Notes under the pieces: model-generated
The model's input: only the letters and a program-made list of their open reading frames with translations
Databases searched by the model: none
What the model was told of the DNA's origin: nothing
In this document: one piece after another, positions 53,689 through 64,000 of the stretch
Layout of the letters: each line of letters opens with the position of its first letter
Numbering within the stretch: position 1 is the stretch's first letter
From: Impatiens glandulifera
Lineage: Eukaryota > Streptophyta > Magnoliopsida > Ericales > Balsaminaceae
Direction: 5' to 3'
Length of the DNA: 64,000 nucleotides
Assembly (NCBI RefSeq): GCF_907164915.1
Contig: NC_061862.1
Location: 33,915,522 to 33,979,521, forward strand
Position numbers and translations under genes: made by a program

Positions 53689-54426
53689 TTAAACATTTGA
53701 TGACTCGGCCGCTTGATTCCTCTTTGCCTTAACTGCTTCCCATCGGTCGATCAGCTCTTGTACTTTCTCCTTAGTGAGCACATGCTTTGGATGGAGAGTT
53801 ACGAAGGGTCCGGAGTGGATGTCCAGACTGGCATAAAAACCGCTTAGCTGAGGAGCGTAGCCGGTTTTGTTTGAAAGGAGCATCTTCTTCAGGTTGTTGA
53901 AGATGATCCAGGACCAATTTACCGGTGTCCCAACCGTAACAGCGATCATCATCTCGAAAAGCCTTTGGGTGTAGTAATAGCTTTTCTCTCTGCCCAAGAT
54001 GGACTTTCCCAGAATCTCACAAAGAAGCTGGTACTTGTGAGAGAGTTGACTTTTAGCACCCCAGGGTCTAACCGGGATGTCAGAGTTGGAGAACCGATGA
54101 CACATTTCTTCCATGGTCACCGGAGAGTATGTTAAATCGGTTACCCCTTCGGTGGGCAAACCAAAGTATTCTGCGAAATCTGTCTCGTTGAATAGAAATG
54201 ATTGACCGTAAACTTGTGCAACGATTATGTCTCGATGCACCTCCCTTGCGGTCTGGAAGAATTCTTCGACTACTAGGTAGTCGAGAATGAATCTGTTTTC
54301 GAGAAATCCTCTTAGGCCGCTTCTTTCAACGGCTAAGAACATTTCTCTAACCTCATGATCTTCGTATTGGTAGATTGAGTTGAAATCAGCCAATAGAATT
54401 TTCTTTGCTAGAGAGTTGGAGTTCAT
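53689..54426 (-). CDS. Element B accessory ORF1, intact
   Basis: A 245-codon open frame from ATG 54,426. N-terminal half: KKILLADFNSIYQYEDHEVR, ERSGLRGFLENRFIL, VVEEFFQTAREVHRDIIVAQ and FAEYFGLPTEGVTDL. C-terminal half: LLCEILGKSILGREKSYYYT, RLFEMMIAVTVGTPVNWSWI, GYAPQLSGF and a helical tail KVQELIDRWEAVKAKRNQAA. There is no signal peptide, membrane segment or zinc motif. It is not a retroviral-type envelope by composition. It lies about 600 bp after the RNase H end on the same strand, behind its own TATA box, and is conserved in position in element A. I do not know a function. It resembles hypothetical plant transposon proteins. Confidence 0.85.
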   Translation of the reverse strand: MNSNSLAKKILLADFNSIYQYEDHEVREMFLAVERSGLRGFLENRFILDYLVVEEFFQTAREVHRDIIVAQVYGQSFLFNETDFAEYFGLPTEGVTDLTYSPVTMEEMCHRFSNSDIPVRPWGAKSQLSHKYQLLCEILGKSILGREKSYYYTQRLFEMMIAVTVGTPVNWSWIIFNNLKKMLLSNKTGYAPQLSGFYASLDIHSGPFVTLHPKHVLTKEKVQELIDRWEAVKAKRNQAAESSNV

Positions 54427-54504
54427 GTTCTTGAGAGAGTTTTGAACTAAGACAGTTTTTGTGAATAGTGATTTTGTGAAGATTTGTGAAGGTTTAAGGG
54501 TGGT

Positions 54505-54512
54505 TTATATAG
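54505..54512 (-). promoter_or_regulatory. TATA box upstream of B ORF1
   Basis: Minus strand ggctatataaacc, about 80 bp before ATG 54,426. Confidence 0.65.
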
Positions 54513-55089
54513 CCAGGGGTTCGGCTAGATTAGTAGGTTAAGCATGCTCGATGATGTCATCAATTAGTTAATAGGCTTTAACTTGTTGAAGTGTATAATG
54601 GTTATTTCCAAAGCAAAACTAATTATTACTAAGATATTCATGATGACAAAAATATATTGACAAGATGTGAGTCTCCCTCTCTTGATGATGGACACATGTC
54701 GTCATCTCGATTGCGGTAGACTGTTTTTATTTATTACAGGCTTCATTTTTCAAGGTATGCATAAAAACTCAGTTAGTTATCCCAGATTAACCGGAAAAGT
54801 TCATTCCATCAGAACCAGAGTGCATTTGTACTGAGCGGTTTTCTATGACCGGTTTTAGTTGGATATTTTGTTCCGATTGTGAAGAGATGTTGAGTCACGT
54901 CAACATTTGTTCAACTTTGGATTGAGTATAACCACTTCAACCAGGTTATTTTAACCGTATAGTAAGTATACACGTGATTTTTGACGTTATGAAGTGATCA
55001 GGCATAACCGGAGATTTCCTCCCGGTTAGCATTCTTGAGTTTTCAATGGCCTATTTGAATATGGTTTGAGAAGCGAGAGCTTCTCCCTG

Positions 55090-57032
55090 AACACATATCC
55101 CGGTTTTTCAGTGTTATGTATGTAAGCAATATGCATGGATAATCATGATATAAGTTGCTTAACATCAGTAATTCCTAGAATATTTCTAAAGTGAGAAAAC
55201 TTAGCTTCCTGTAGCGATTTTGTGAAAATGTCCGCTACTTGTTGCTCGGTTGAGACGTATTCCAACCGGATGTGTTTCTCCTAAACGTGCTCTCGTATGA
55301 AATGGTGTCTTATATCAATATGCTTTGTTCTTGAGTGCAACACCGGATTGTATGTAATCGCTATCGCGCTGGTGTTGTCACAGAATATTGGAGATTCCTT
55401 GGCTTCTACACCGAAGTCCCTTAGTTGTTGTTGGATCCAGAGGAGTTGTGCACAGCAGCTTCCGGCTGCTATGTACTCTGCCTCTGCGGTTGATGTTGCA
55501 ACTGAGTTCTGTTTCTTGCTGCTCCAAGTAACTAACTGGTCACCTAGGAACTAGCAGGTTCCACTTGTACTCTTTCTATCGATCTTGCATCCTGCGTAAT
55601 CAGCGTCTGAGTAGCTTATGAGGTTGAAGCTTGAGTCTTTCGGATACCAAAGTCCCACTTCTTTAGTTCCCTTCAGATATTTTAAAATTCTTTTGGCCGC
55701 AGTATAATGTGATTGCTTTGGATTGGCTTGGAATCTTCCGCATACCCCAACCGCAAACAGAATGTCAGGTCGGCTGACTGTTAGATAAAGCAATGATCCA
55801 ATCATTCCTCGATATGTTGTGATGTCAACGGCTTGACCATTCTCATCTTTGTCTAACTTCACAGAAGGACTCATTGGTGTAGCCGCTTCAGCGCATGTAT
55901 CCATTCCAAATTTCTTCAATAGTTCTGCTGTATACTTCGGTCGGCTTATGAAGGTTTCGTCTTCAATATGCTTAACCTGAAGTCCTAGGAAGAAACTCAG
56001 TTCTCCCATCATACTCATTTGAAATCTGTCAGTCATTATCTTTGAAAACTTATCACATAACTTTGGATCGGTTGATCCGAAAATAATATCATCGACATAA
56101 ATTTGAACTAGTAATATTTGTTCCTTTCTCTCAAATTTAAAAAGTGTTTTGTCAACTGAACCTATTGTGAATTTGTGATCAAATAAGAATTGTGTTAATG
56201 TATCGTACCAAGCTCTTGGAGCCTGTTTCAAACCGTAAAGGGCTTTGTTCAGCCGGTAAACATGATTTTCGTGTTCTAGATTTTTGAAACCTGGAGGTTG
56301 ATTAACATATACCTCTTCATTTACTTTACCGTTTAGAAAAGCATTTTTAACATCCATTTGAAAAACTTTGAAATTTTTAAAATCTGCATATGCTAAGAAT
56401 ATTCTAATGGCCTCAAGTCCAGCTACAGGGGCAAATGATTCTTCAAAATCAACGCCTTCTTCCTGTTTATAGCCTTGAGCCACTAATCGGGCTTTGTTCC
56501 TCGTAACTAAACCGTCTTCATTGAGTTTATTCATGAATACCCATCGTGTTTCTATAACCGGTTTATTTTTCGGTCTAGGGACTAGGTACCAGACATTATT
56601 TCTCTCAAACTCGTTTAATTCCTCTTGCATTGCTAGGATCCATTCGAGATCTGACAATGCTTCATCCACCTTTTTCGGCTCAATTCTTGATATGAAAGCT
56701 GAGTTTTCATAGTGTTCCAAATTTTGTTGCCTAGTTCGGACGGGTGAGGATATGTTACCTATTACTAGTTCAAAAGGATGATTTTTGTTCCTTCTGAGGT
56801 TTATCCGAGACGTGTCTATCAAGCTTTTGGTTGGCTGATCAATGTTAGGCTGATCGGTAGGTTGAACAGAGTCAGACCGACCGATTTCTTCAGTAGAAAC
56901 TGAAGAGTTAACTTTCTGCGGTAAAGCAGCTTGAACAGGCTGAGGTTCAGTATCAGCCGCTTGGTCATTGACAAATCGTCTAAAAACCGGAACCTCGTCT
57001 TCATCATCAGAATAGATATTGAAGTTTTCCAT
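55090..57032 (-). pseudogene. Element B reverse transcriptase and RNase H
   Basis: 57,032-55,551 is one open frame: linker, then RT with [40 protein letters not shown] and the catalytic [15 protein letters not shown]. The start of RNase H follows ([35 protein letters not shown]). A TAG at about 55,548 replaces Gln. The same frame goes on with STAEAEYIAAGSCCAQ, FCDNTSAIAITYNP and VADIFTKSLQEAKFS to about 55,150, with a second TAG inside REHV-EKHIR. Apart from those two stops the enzyme part is whole. Confidence 0.92.
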
Positions 57033-57112
57033 TCTGTTGTGAAGATCGAAGGGTAATGCAGTGTTTCGTTTAACCGATTCATCGAAAACGACGTGGGCGG
57101 TTTCTTCAACTG

Positions 57113-58411
57113 TTAAAGTCCTAGTATTGTATATATCTTGTAGGCTTTACTCACAGCTGAATATCCCAACATTATTCCCTCATCGGATTTAGCATCAAAA
57201 GCAGTCAAGTAATTCTTGCCGTTATTATGAACAAAACATTTGCTACCAAAGATTCGAAAATACCGTATGCTTGGAGTTCGATCATAGTATATTTCAAAAG
57301 GGGTTTTGGAAAAGCGTTTAGTTACTAAAGATCGGTTTTGTGTATAGCATGCGGTGTTGATAGCTTCAGCCCAAAACTTTTGAGCAATACCCGAATCAAC
57401 TATCATTGACCTAGCGGCTTCCTTGAGAGTTCGGTTTCTTCTCTCAGCCAGGCCGTTTTATTGAGGAGTTCTGGCACTAGAAAACTCGTGTCTAATACCG
57501 GAATCATCAAGAAAAGTTGTTAAGTTGCTGTTTATAAACTCAGTTCCTCTATCACTTCTGATTTTGTTTACTCGAATAGATTTTTCATTTTGTATTCTTA
57601 AAATCAGTTTGATCAGGTTGGGAGTTGCTTGATTTTTAGAAGCTAGAAATGTTACCCAAGTAAATTTAGAATAGTCATCAATAACTACCATAGTATAATG
57701 CATGTCTCCTAAACTAGTTACTTTAACCGGACCAAACAAATCCATATGCAAAAGTTCTAAACACCGTTCAGATTGATAGTTTCCTTTACTTTTGAAAGAT
57801 GACTTTATTTGTTTGCCCATTTGACATGCAGCACATGCTTTGTCTTTTGAAAACTTAACACTTGGAAAACCGTGAACTAGTTCTTTGGAACATATGAAGT
57901 TAATTGTTTTGAAATTCAAGTGGTTTAGCCGTTTATGCCAAAGCCAGTTTGGATCATTTTCGGCTATCATGCACACAGGTTTTTCAAAATCGGTTTTCCA
58001 ATTAACTTTGTAAATATTTCTCATTCAGTTACCGGTTAAAAGGATGTAATTTTCTTGATTCTTAACTAAACATGCATTTTTATGAAATTCATCATTGTAA
58101 CCCACATCACACATTTGACTTATACTCAGCAAATTAAAACGCAGTTCTTCTACCAGTAATACATTATTTATGGATAGGTTACCATGGAGAATCTTACCCT
58201 TGCCCACGGTTTTACCTTTCGAGTTGTCACCAAAAGTTATGATTGCTCCGGTTTCATACTTAATGTCGGTTAATAGCTCATTGTTGTCGGTCATATGTCT
58301 TGAACATCCGCTGTCCAGATACCATTCCGAGTTCTTTAGCCGGTTGCTTCTCCTAACCTGCAAAAGAAAATTATTTACACCTTTTTGATACCCACATTCA
58401 GTTGGGTCCAT
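57113..58411 (-). pseudogene. Element B protease and integrase
   Basis: 58,411-58,025 holds the protease with EWYLDSGCSRHMTDNN; TGA at about 58,022 replaces Arg of TGNR. 58,024-57,458 has the integrase zinc domain (WLWHKRLNHLNFKTINF, CAACQMGKQIKSS) and the core (LLHMDLFGPVKV, MVVIDDYSKFTWVTF, KIRSDRGTEFINSN). TAA at about 57,455 replaces Gln of TPQQNG. 57,406-57,113 ends the core. A frameshift near 57,130 separates it from the linker to RT. Confidence 0.92.
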
Positions 58412-60241
58412 GGTTGATTAGTCCCTTTGGGATCCAGACTTGAATGAGTCGGATCACTTTCCCGGTATCTGTTCTTATAATGTTTGGCTTAACTTCTTGA
58501 CTGTTGCTTAAGAATGTTTTATGTTGTGATGAATTTCTTTGAGATCGAGATCTGTTTGTTTTGTTTTGTTTCCGGTTGGCTTTCCTTCTCTCAGGATGAA
58601 GCCAGTTTTCCGAATCAGTCGGACTTACATACTTAAGTTTTTCTTCCGGTTTTAAGTCATTTTCAGTTGTTGAACCCTTGACAAATCTTATGAAAGGAAG
58701 ATTGTCTTTTGTGAGTTTCATCCCGTTAGGTTGTTTTGATTCATTTTGTTTGTTTGGTTCGTAACCGATACCAAATCTACATTTAGGATGTCTTTTATAA
58801 TTACACATTTGTTTTACGGCTTGACGAGATCTCTCCCACGCAGCCGTAACATACAGTGCTCGTTCATCGGTTTCAGTTACCGGTTGAACTGTCTTCTCAT
58901 TATTTGAGAGTAGTTCATTCGGTTCATACATTGCGGTTTCACATGTTTTAACAGTGATACTATTTGACTCTACGGTTTTAGATTCTACCGGAGTTGGTAT
59001 GTATGCAGATATGTTTCTGAACTCAACGACCATTTCGTTGAGTGTAGAAATCAAATCTTATTTAGTAAACTCGTTAGAAGAGAAATCAAATACCTCTTCG
59101 TCGTTTGCCATGAAACAGGTTACTCTTTCTTCACTGTCTTCGTTGTCAGAGTACGCCCACTCGCTTCCACCGTCGGATGCGATGAGTGCTTTCTGAATCT
59201 CCTTCCCTTCGTCGGCATGCTGATCATCGTTTCTCCGGTAGTCGTTCCGTTGGTTATCATTTCTCCGGTAGTTGTTCCCTTGGTAGTTGTTACCCTGGTA
59301 CCGGTTGCCTTGATAGTTGTTGCCTTGATAGTTTCCTTCCAGTTTTCTGTCGTCTCTCCTTGATTTTCTGCATTCTGACCTGAAATGTCCAAAACCGTCA
59401 CAATTATAACATCTTTTATTTGATTTATCTACATAATTATAATTAAAATCGTTGTTAGATGGTGGCTGGCTCTTCTTCATGAATCTCCCAAATTTCTGAG
59501 CTAACATCGCCATCACATCTTCACTATTTTGATCAGCGCTTTTGACTGGAGCCGGAACGGTTGATACTTGGACCGCCGGTTCCACCGATGTAACCAAAGC
59601 TCTGGTTGCGGTTGATATGGATGCTTCATCTTTGATCCGAGACTTAATCTCGAACTTGTAGGCTTTTAGATCCTCAAACACATCATGCAACTTCATTTGC
59701 CCGAGGGTGCTTGATTCCCTCATCACCATGGTCTTGATATCCCAAGTGATCGGCAGTGATCTTAAGGCTTTGATGATTACTTCTCGGTTGTCATACTTCT
59801 TTCCGAGTATTTGAAGCTCGTTGACCACACTGGTGAACCGGTTACTAAATTCCTTCATGTTTCCCCCGGTTTCATCCTGATGTTTTCATATTTCTGTGTA
59901 GCCACCAAGATTTTGTTCTCTTTTGTTCTTTCGTTTCCCTCATGGATCTGAATGATCGTTTCCCAGGCTTCCTTTGCATTATCGCAGTCTGAGATCTTGT
60001 TCAAGGTGTTCATTATAGCCTTATAGATGTGCCTCATGCAATGGTTGTCCAGGTTACTCCGTCTTCGATCTTCATTTGTTCATTGGTCTAACTCCTTGTT
60101 GATCTTGATCGGTCCCTCTTTCAGGACTCGACTCATCTCATTATCTAACGTGATCAGATGTAAATACATCTATTTCTTCCAACTGCTAAACGCTTCACTG
60201 TTTAGCATTGGTGGCTTGTCGATGTGGGTCATGCTTCCCAT
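58398..60241 (-). pseudogene. Element B gag
   Basis: ATG 60,241 opens MGSMTHIDKPPML. Stops at WKK-MYLHL and near 60,090, and a frameshift near 59,860, divide the UBN2 gag domain (WETIIQIHEGNERTKENKIL, LRSLPITWDIKTMVMRESST). The 59,858-59,058 frame has the knuckle RCYNCDGFGHFRSECRKSRR, followed by a degenerate NYQGN repeat (59,220-59,340) and an acidic linker. TAA at about 59,056 interrupts it. 59,054-58,398 continues to the protease with HPKCRFGIGYEP and a basic RSRSQRNSSQHK stretch. Confidence 0.9.
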
Positions 60242-60272
60242 CTTCTTTGGTTGCTTGAGTGCTAAGAACCTC

Positions 60273-60284
60273 GCTCTGATACCA
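60273..60284 (-). promoter_or_regulatory. Primer binding site of element B
   Basis: Minus strand tggtatcagagc, two bases inside the LTR. Confidence 0.92.
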
Positions 60285-60286
60285 CT

Positions 60287-61578
60287 TGTTAGGATCGGGG
60301 ACGCCCTTGGAGGACCGGAGTGGCCTCTTACAACACACACAACACTTTGGTGATAGTCCGGTTAGAGACTATAACCGTTCTCAGCACTTCGCAAACTGTC
60401 ACAGACTCTTGAACCGGGTTCAAGGGCGGAAATGTATGTTTCAGCCTGAAGCAACGTATGCGACTTAGATGATGTTTTAGAAGGAGTTTGTTTTAGAGAT
60501 ATGAGTGGACCGATTTACGGAGTAAGATTGATTTTGGTTAGGTTAAGTGAGTAAGCAAAAAAATGAAGGAAATGACACGAGACAAGATTTTTTATGGATG
60601 TTCGGAGAAAACCCTCCTACGTCACCCCTTCTTCTCAGGTTATGAGAAGGATCTCCACTAACTTTCAAAGTTACAACAATTACACTGCCGGTCGAGCCCA
60701 ACTCGCTACTCGCCGGTTACACCAACTCACTCTTGGTGTAATACACAACACAATACAAACACACACAGACAAAGCTTCCGGTTTATGACACACCGGTTTT
60801 GGATCGTAAGATTTTATCTCTCTAAGATTTTTGTAACTTATAGCTTGCTTTCGTATATGTTCGTGTTCGTTTTGATGCCATTAATGAGGTCGCTTCATCT
60901 TCCTTTTATAGTAGATGAGATCCCAACGGTCACTTTCTTCTCTCACCGTGGGATTGGTTGATCCAGCATCACGCCGGTGCAGGAAGGTTACTTGCACGTT
61001 TCAGCTTCCTTAACACTTGGCAAGCATGCAAGGATTTCTCAGGAAAATGTGACGTTGCCGGTTTGCAGATTCGGACACGTGTCAGGCATGCACCTTCCGG
61101 TTGTCAACATCGGATCAGTAAATCATCATTGCTTTCCTCGCATGCTTCCGATCGGATCTTATCTTCTTTTATCCCTTCGAGACACGTCTATTTCGTCATC
61201 ATACGTCATCTCTGCATATTGTAGTGGCCGGTTTGTTTCGTACATAATATAGTCTGGATGGAATGTGAACTTTGTCTTTGCTGGCCGGTCTCTTGAGAGA
61301 GTAAAAACCGGTTCCTCTGATCTTGACTTGATCACTTGGAACTGATTTTCTTTGAAGTGTTTCAGCAACCGGTTCATGAGGCTCCAGCCGGTGTACACGA
61401 TTTGGTCTGTTCCTGCACATATAAGTTAACAATTGTTTAGTTTTTCTAGCCGGTTCCAAAAATTAACTTTACTTAATTTTTCTTATCAATTTCTCCCTTT
61501 TTGATTATTTAGAATAAATATTCAAAACTTGTAATGTATGACCGGTTTGAAAATTAACTTACTTAATTTTTCTTATCA
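60287..61578 (-). repeat. Element B LTR, right (5' in element sense)
   Basis: Same ends as the left copy and the same 90-bp terminal duplication (61,399-61,578). TATA-like ctataaaagg on the minus strand at 60,901-60,910. Confidence 0.94.
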
Positions 61579-61814
61579 TTATCGGTTAGCACTTCTAGCT
61601 GGGCCTGAATTTGAGCCGATCCGGTTTAACCGCGAATGTGTTTGAGCCGATTCAGTTTAACCATGAGAATAGATCAAGTTTAGTATTTCGGTTTGGCCGA
61701 TCTTGTTGATGGATTTAGCCGATTCGGTTGAAGCTGTTCCTGCACATATGGTTAAAGACTGATTAAGTTCTTTAAATTTCTTTTAATAAATTAACTATAT
61801 TGATTTTTCTAACA
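61579..61814 (-). repeat. Element A LTR, right copy, second part
   Basis: After B's target duplication (ttatc) the A LTR continues ggttagcacttctagc to its end tttttctaaca, matching 29,060-29,302 closely. Confidence 0.92.
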
Positions 61815-62345
61815 ATAATTATTGTTTTCCATTTCATTGTACAAACACAAAAGAATTCACATCAAAAGTGATAAACATCAAAACCTTAGACTTATGTTAA
61901 ATAAAAATGGAAAACATAAAAAGTAAAGCGTAAACTACATTTCAAAAGGCCAAAATTAAATTAGTAGAGATCAAAGTGGCGTTGTGGGATATAGTAGCCT
62001 TTAGTCATTTCCACATGTAACCAAGCGCCGAACTCGAATGAATCTCTAATTGTGGCGTGCATACGCCTAAACTATTTCCCTTATTTTATAAAAATTAGGT
62101 GGAAGCTTTGTAGTTGTGTGGTTGAAAAATCTAAAACTCTCTATAGACCTATGAGGACTTCCCATTAAATATGTTATTCTCTCCCAAATTCGACGGGATA
62201 ATAAGTTATGAAGTCATCTATAAAGTCTTGCTTTCTACGCTTAAATTTTCGATAACGTAAAATTGATTCCCCACACAATGAATTAAAATATAGAGTAGAA
62301 TTAAACAATCGGAGTAAGCTTTACATTAACCAAGTTGATTCGTTA
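61815..62345 (-). repeat. Dispersed repeat R, copy 2, part right of element A
   Basis: Inverted diverged copy of 5990-6463 and 7714-7770. It reads across the point where copy 1 has the Pack-MULE without any insertion. Confidence 0.8.
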
Positions 62346-62365
62346 TAATCGTACTAGGTACATTC

Positions 62366-64000
62366 AACGTTTAGTTTTTTTTTTGAAAAAGGTCAATGCA
62401 AATTATATAAATGAGAGTCGTTTAAGCACAACGACAAAAGAATAACAAGAAAGAAAGAAAGATAAAAAATAAAAACAAACAAATAATGTGACATAAATAT
62501 GTTCACAAATGACCAAAGGGTATGACAGAAGAACAAACTTTAACGAGCATGGAGATCTTCAATAAGATTAATGAGTTCTCCGACCGCATCAACTGGTTTT
62601 CCCAAAGAATCCTCCCCGATTGTCATAATAATAGAATTATTAATTAGATGCATTGGTGTGCTACAATTACTAAGCGTTCTCCGGTTCCTTTCAAGCCAAA
62701 TAGTCCACCAAAAGATAAGTGGGATAATGGTATAACGAGTCAGCCCAACCGAACTCACCATCCCTACCCAAACTTCCCAACAACTAAGAATAGATTTTGG
62801 CATAACCCACAGAATACTAGTCATATTCCATAAAAGACTCCAAATCGCCAGCACTCCATCACAATGTAAGAGCAAGTGAGGCGCTGACTCCACCTTTTTA
62901 TGACACATTCAACAACGACTCGCCATAATACACCCTTTTTTCATGCATCTATCATCCGTTAAAATCCCTCTGTGCATGACAATCCATCCAAAGAGAGATA
63001 TTCGATGGGAGTTTAGAATCCCATAACTTCTCCCAAATAAAATAGTAAGGTGCATTCTCAGCAATTAAGGAGTAGCAATAACTAACCTTAAAAGTATCAA
63101 TATCTTGGCAACGCATAATATCATGCGAAGACGGATTCACCTCTTTGCACCCCACCAAGTTCAGCACTTTATCATGTAAAGCTAACTCATAAACATTAAG
63201 TCTTCTCCTATACCTGATTCTCATAGAAAAACTATTAGAGCTCATATCAAACATGTCCTTAACTGTAGCATCTCTACAAATAGCGAATTGAGGCAAGAGT
63301 TGAAAACAAAGAGAAGAGGCTTTTAGCACTACACCAAACATCATCCCAAAAACTAATAGAAGAGTCATCGCCTGCCGAAAATCTGCATTGTTCACGAAAA
63401 GTCTTCCATATCACCGAGATGCCACTCCAAATACCGCATCCCACAACACGTTTAATAGGTTTGGTGAACCAACCAGACCAATCATTCCCATACTTGCACT
63501 TGATCATAGTAGCCCATAAAGAGGTAGGCTCTGAGGAATATGTGCTACACCATTTTGATAAAAGAGCTTTGTTAAACGAAATCAAGTCTCGTATACCCAA
63601 ACCCCCTTGATCTTTAAACCTTTTCACTTTATCCCACCTAACCAAATGACAAAAGGATGACTCAGAGGATCCCTAAAGAAATTTACAAATAATTCTTTCA
63701 ATCTTCACAACCACACTTTTAGGCATAAGGAATAAGGACATCATGTATGTGGGCATAGATGCTAGAGCACTTTTGATGAGAATAAGACGTCCACCTTTTG
63801 AAATCATCTTGCTCTTCCAGATTGGTAACTTTCTTTCCATTTTCGCAATTGTCGAATCCCAGGAAGCTTTGGAGCGGGCTTTAGCACCTAAAGGTATCCC
63901 AAGATAAGTTGAAGAAAAAGACCCCACTTCAAAACCCAAGATACTCGCAAGAGCCATTTTCCTACGGTTGGAGACTGAGTTTGAGAAAAAAATCTTAGAC
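62366..64000 (-). mobile_element. L1-type LINE (RT end and zf-RVT), runs off the window
   Basis: The poly-T at 62,370-62,380 marks its 3' end on the minus strand. Reading inward from the window edge: STYLGIPLGAKARSKASWDS (63,920-63,860), GGRLILIKSALASMPTYMMS and KFKDQGGLGIRD-like KRFKDQGGLGIRDLISFNKA (63,620-63,560). These are followed by a zf-RVT region with CHKKVESAPHLLLHCDGVLA at 62,905. Several frameshifts and stops break the frame, so it is a dead copy. It belongs to the same subfamily as 13,017-13,885, not to that of 8046-9840. Confidence 0.9.

Larger units (their letters stand above)
48765..61578 (-). mobile_element. Copia element B, 12.8 kb, inserted in the LTR of element A
   Basis: LTRs at 48,765-50,076 and 60,287-61,578 are flanked by TSD ttatc (48,760-48,764 and 61,579-61,583). 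The LTRs show about three dozen substitutions by eye and one 20-bp indel. It is structurally complete: primer site, gag, protease, integrase, RT, RNase H, three accessory ORFs, polypurine tract. The coding part carries a limited number of stops and frameshifts, so it is now defective but young. It is the best reference for the layout of this family. Confidence 0.95.
28139..61814 (-). mobile_element. Copia element A (outermost, with B and C nested in it)
   Basis: The left LTR is 28,139-29,302; the right LTR starts at 47,863 and resumes at 61,584 after element B. Removing B (12.8 kb) and C (7.5 kb) leaves about 13.3 kb. Flanks are the two halves of repeat R, which proves a single insertion. Both flanks share aattattgt, offset by two bases at the right, so the TSD is imperfect. 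Order on the minus strand: LTR, primer site, gag, protease, integrase, RT, RNase H, three accessory ORFs, LTR. It is the oldest of the three: coding frames have many stops and shifts. Confidence 0.88.

Noticed and set aside
50311..54426. Accessory ORFs as a retroviral envelope gene
   Set aside because: No signal peptide, transmembrane segment, coiled-coil fusion subunit or cleavage site is present in ORF1 or ORF2.
48765..61578. Two separate solo LTRs instead of one element B
   Set aside because: Matching LTRs, PBS, PPT, collinear gag-pol and the exact TSD ttatc on both sides show one element.

Overview
This window is plant nuclear DNA, most likely from a eudicot. Almost everything recognisable is transposable-element sequence of plant type: Ty1/copia and Ty3/gypsy LTR retrotransposons, a CACTA transposon, a Mutator-like element carrying a gene fragment, L1-type LINEs, a probable SINE and MITE-like foldbacks. 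Broken or captured pieces of host genes (ubiquitin-conjugating enzyme E2, ABCG transporter, BLOS1) lie among them. No intact free-standing host gene, rRNA, tRNA or CRISPR was found. The accessory ORFs of the copia elements remind me of hypothetical proteins from Lamiales genomes, but I could not check this, so the order is only a guess.

Layout. 1-5.6 kb: a DUF1985-type gene broken by two frameshifts at homopolymers, blocks of a 19-bp palindromic tandem repeat interspersed with two related hairpins, an unrecognised ORF, and a decayed E2 gene. 6.0-9.8 kb: copy 1 of a dispersed repeat (here called R), split by a Pack-MULE holding an ABCG fragment (6464-7713) and by a 5'-truncated LINE (about 8046-9840). 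9.8-16.7 kb: AT-rich intergenic DNA with a LINE tail, MITE-like elements, a pair of inverted repeat arms of about 0.9 kb, a second LINE fragment, a probable SINE and an LTR-like segment. 16,747-27,573: a CACTA element of 10.8 kb (TSD CAG) carrying a BLOS1 fragment and decayed transposase genes; a non-autonomous gypsy element (19,235-22,309, TSD CATTG) sits in its transposase coding sequence. 27.7-62.3 kb: R copy 2 (inverted), split by copia element A (28,139-61,814). Two further copia elements are nested in A: C (39,846-47,381, TSD GTATA) in the gag of A, and B (48,765-61,578, TSD TTATC) in its LTR. 62.4-64.0 kb: another LINE running off the window.

How the pieces work together. Copia elements A and B are read on the minus strand and share an unusual plan: LTR, gag, protease, integrase, reverse transcriptase, RNase H, then more than 4 kb holding three paralogous accessory ORFs, the last extended by a basic, coiled-coil tail. 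Each accessory ORF has a TATA-like box about 60-120 bp upstream of its start, as if it were a separate transcription unit. The third promoter also has reiterated GCGGTAAA motifs and, in B, an E2F-like site. Element C is a defective relative: its RT segment is inverted and nearly all of the accessory region is gone. I regard the accessory cassette as the best candidate in this window for an undescribed system. R copy 2 also gives the empty-site sequence that confirms the Pack-MULE insertion in R copy 1.

Limits: everything was read by eye. Coordinates of LTRs, TSDs and TIRs are exact to a base or two where TSDs are quoted; other boundaries are approximate. Family names rest on motif recognition, not searches.
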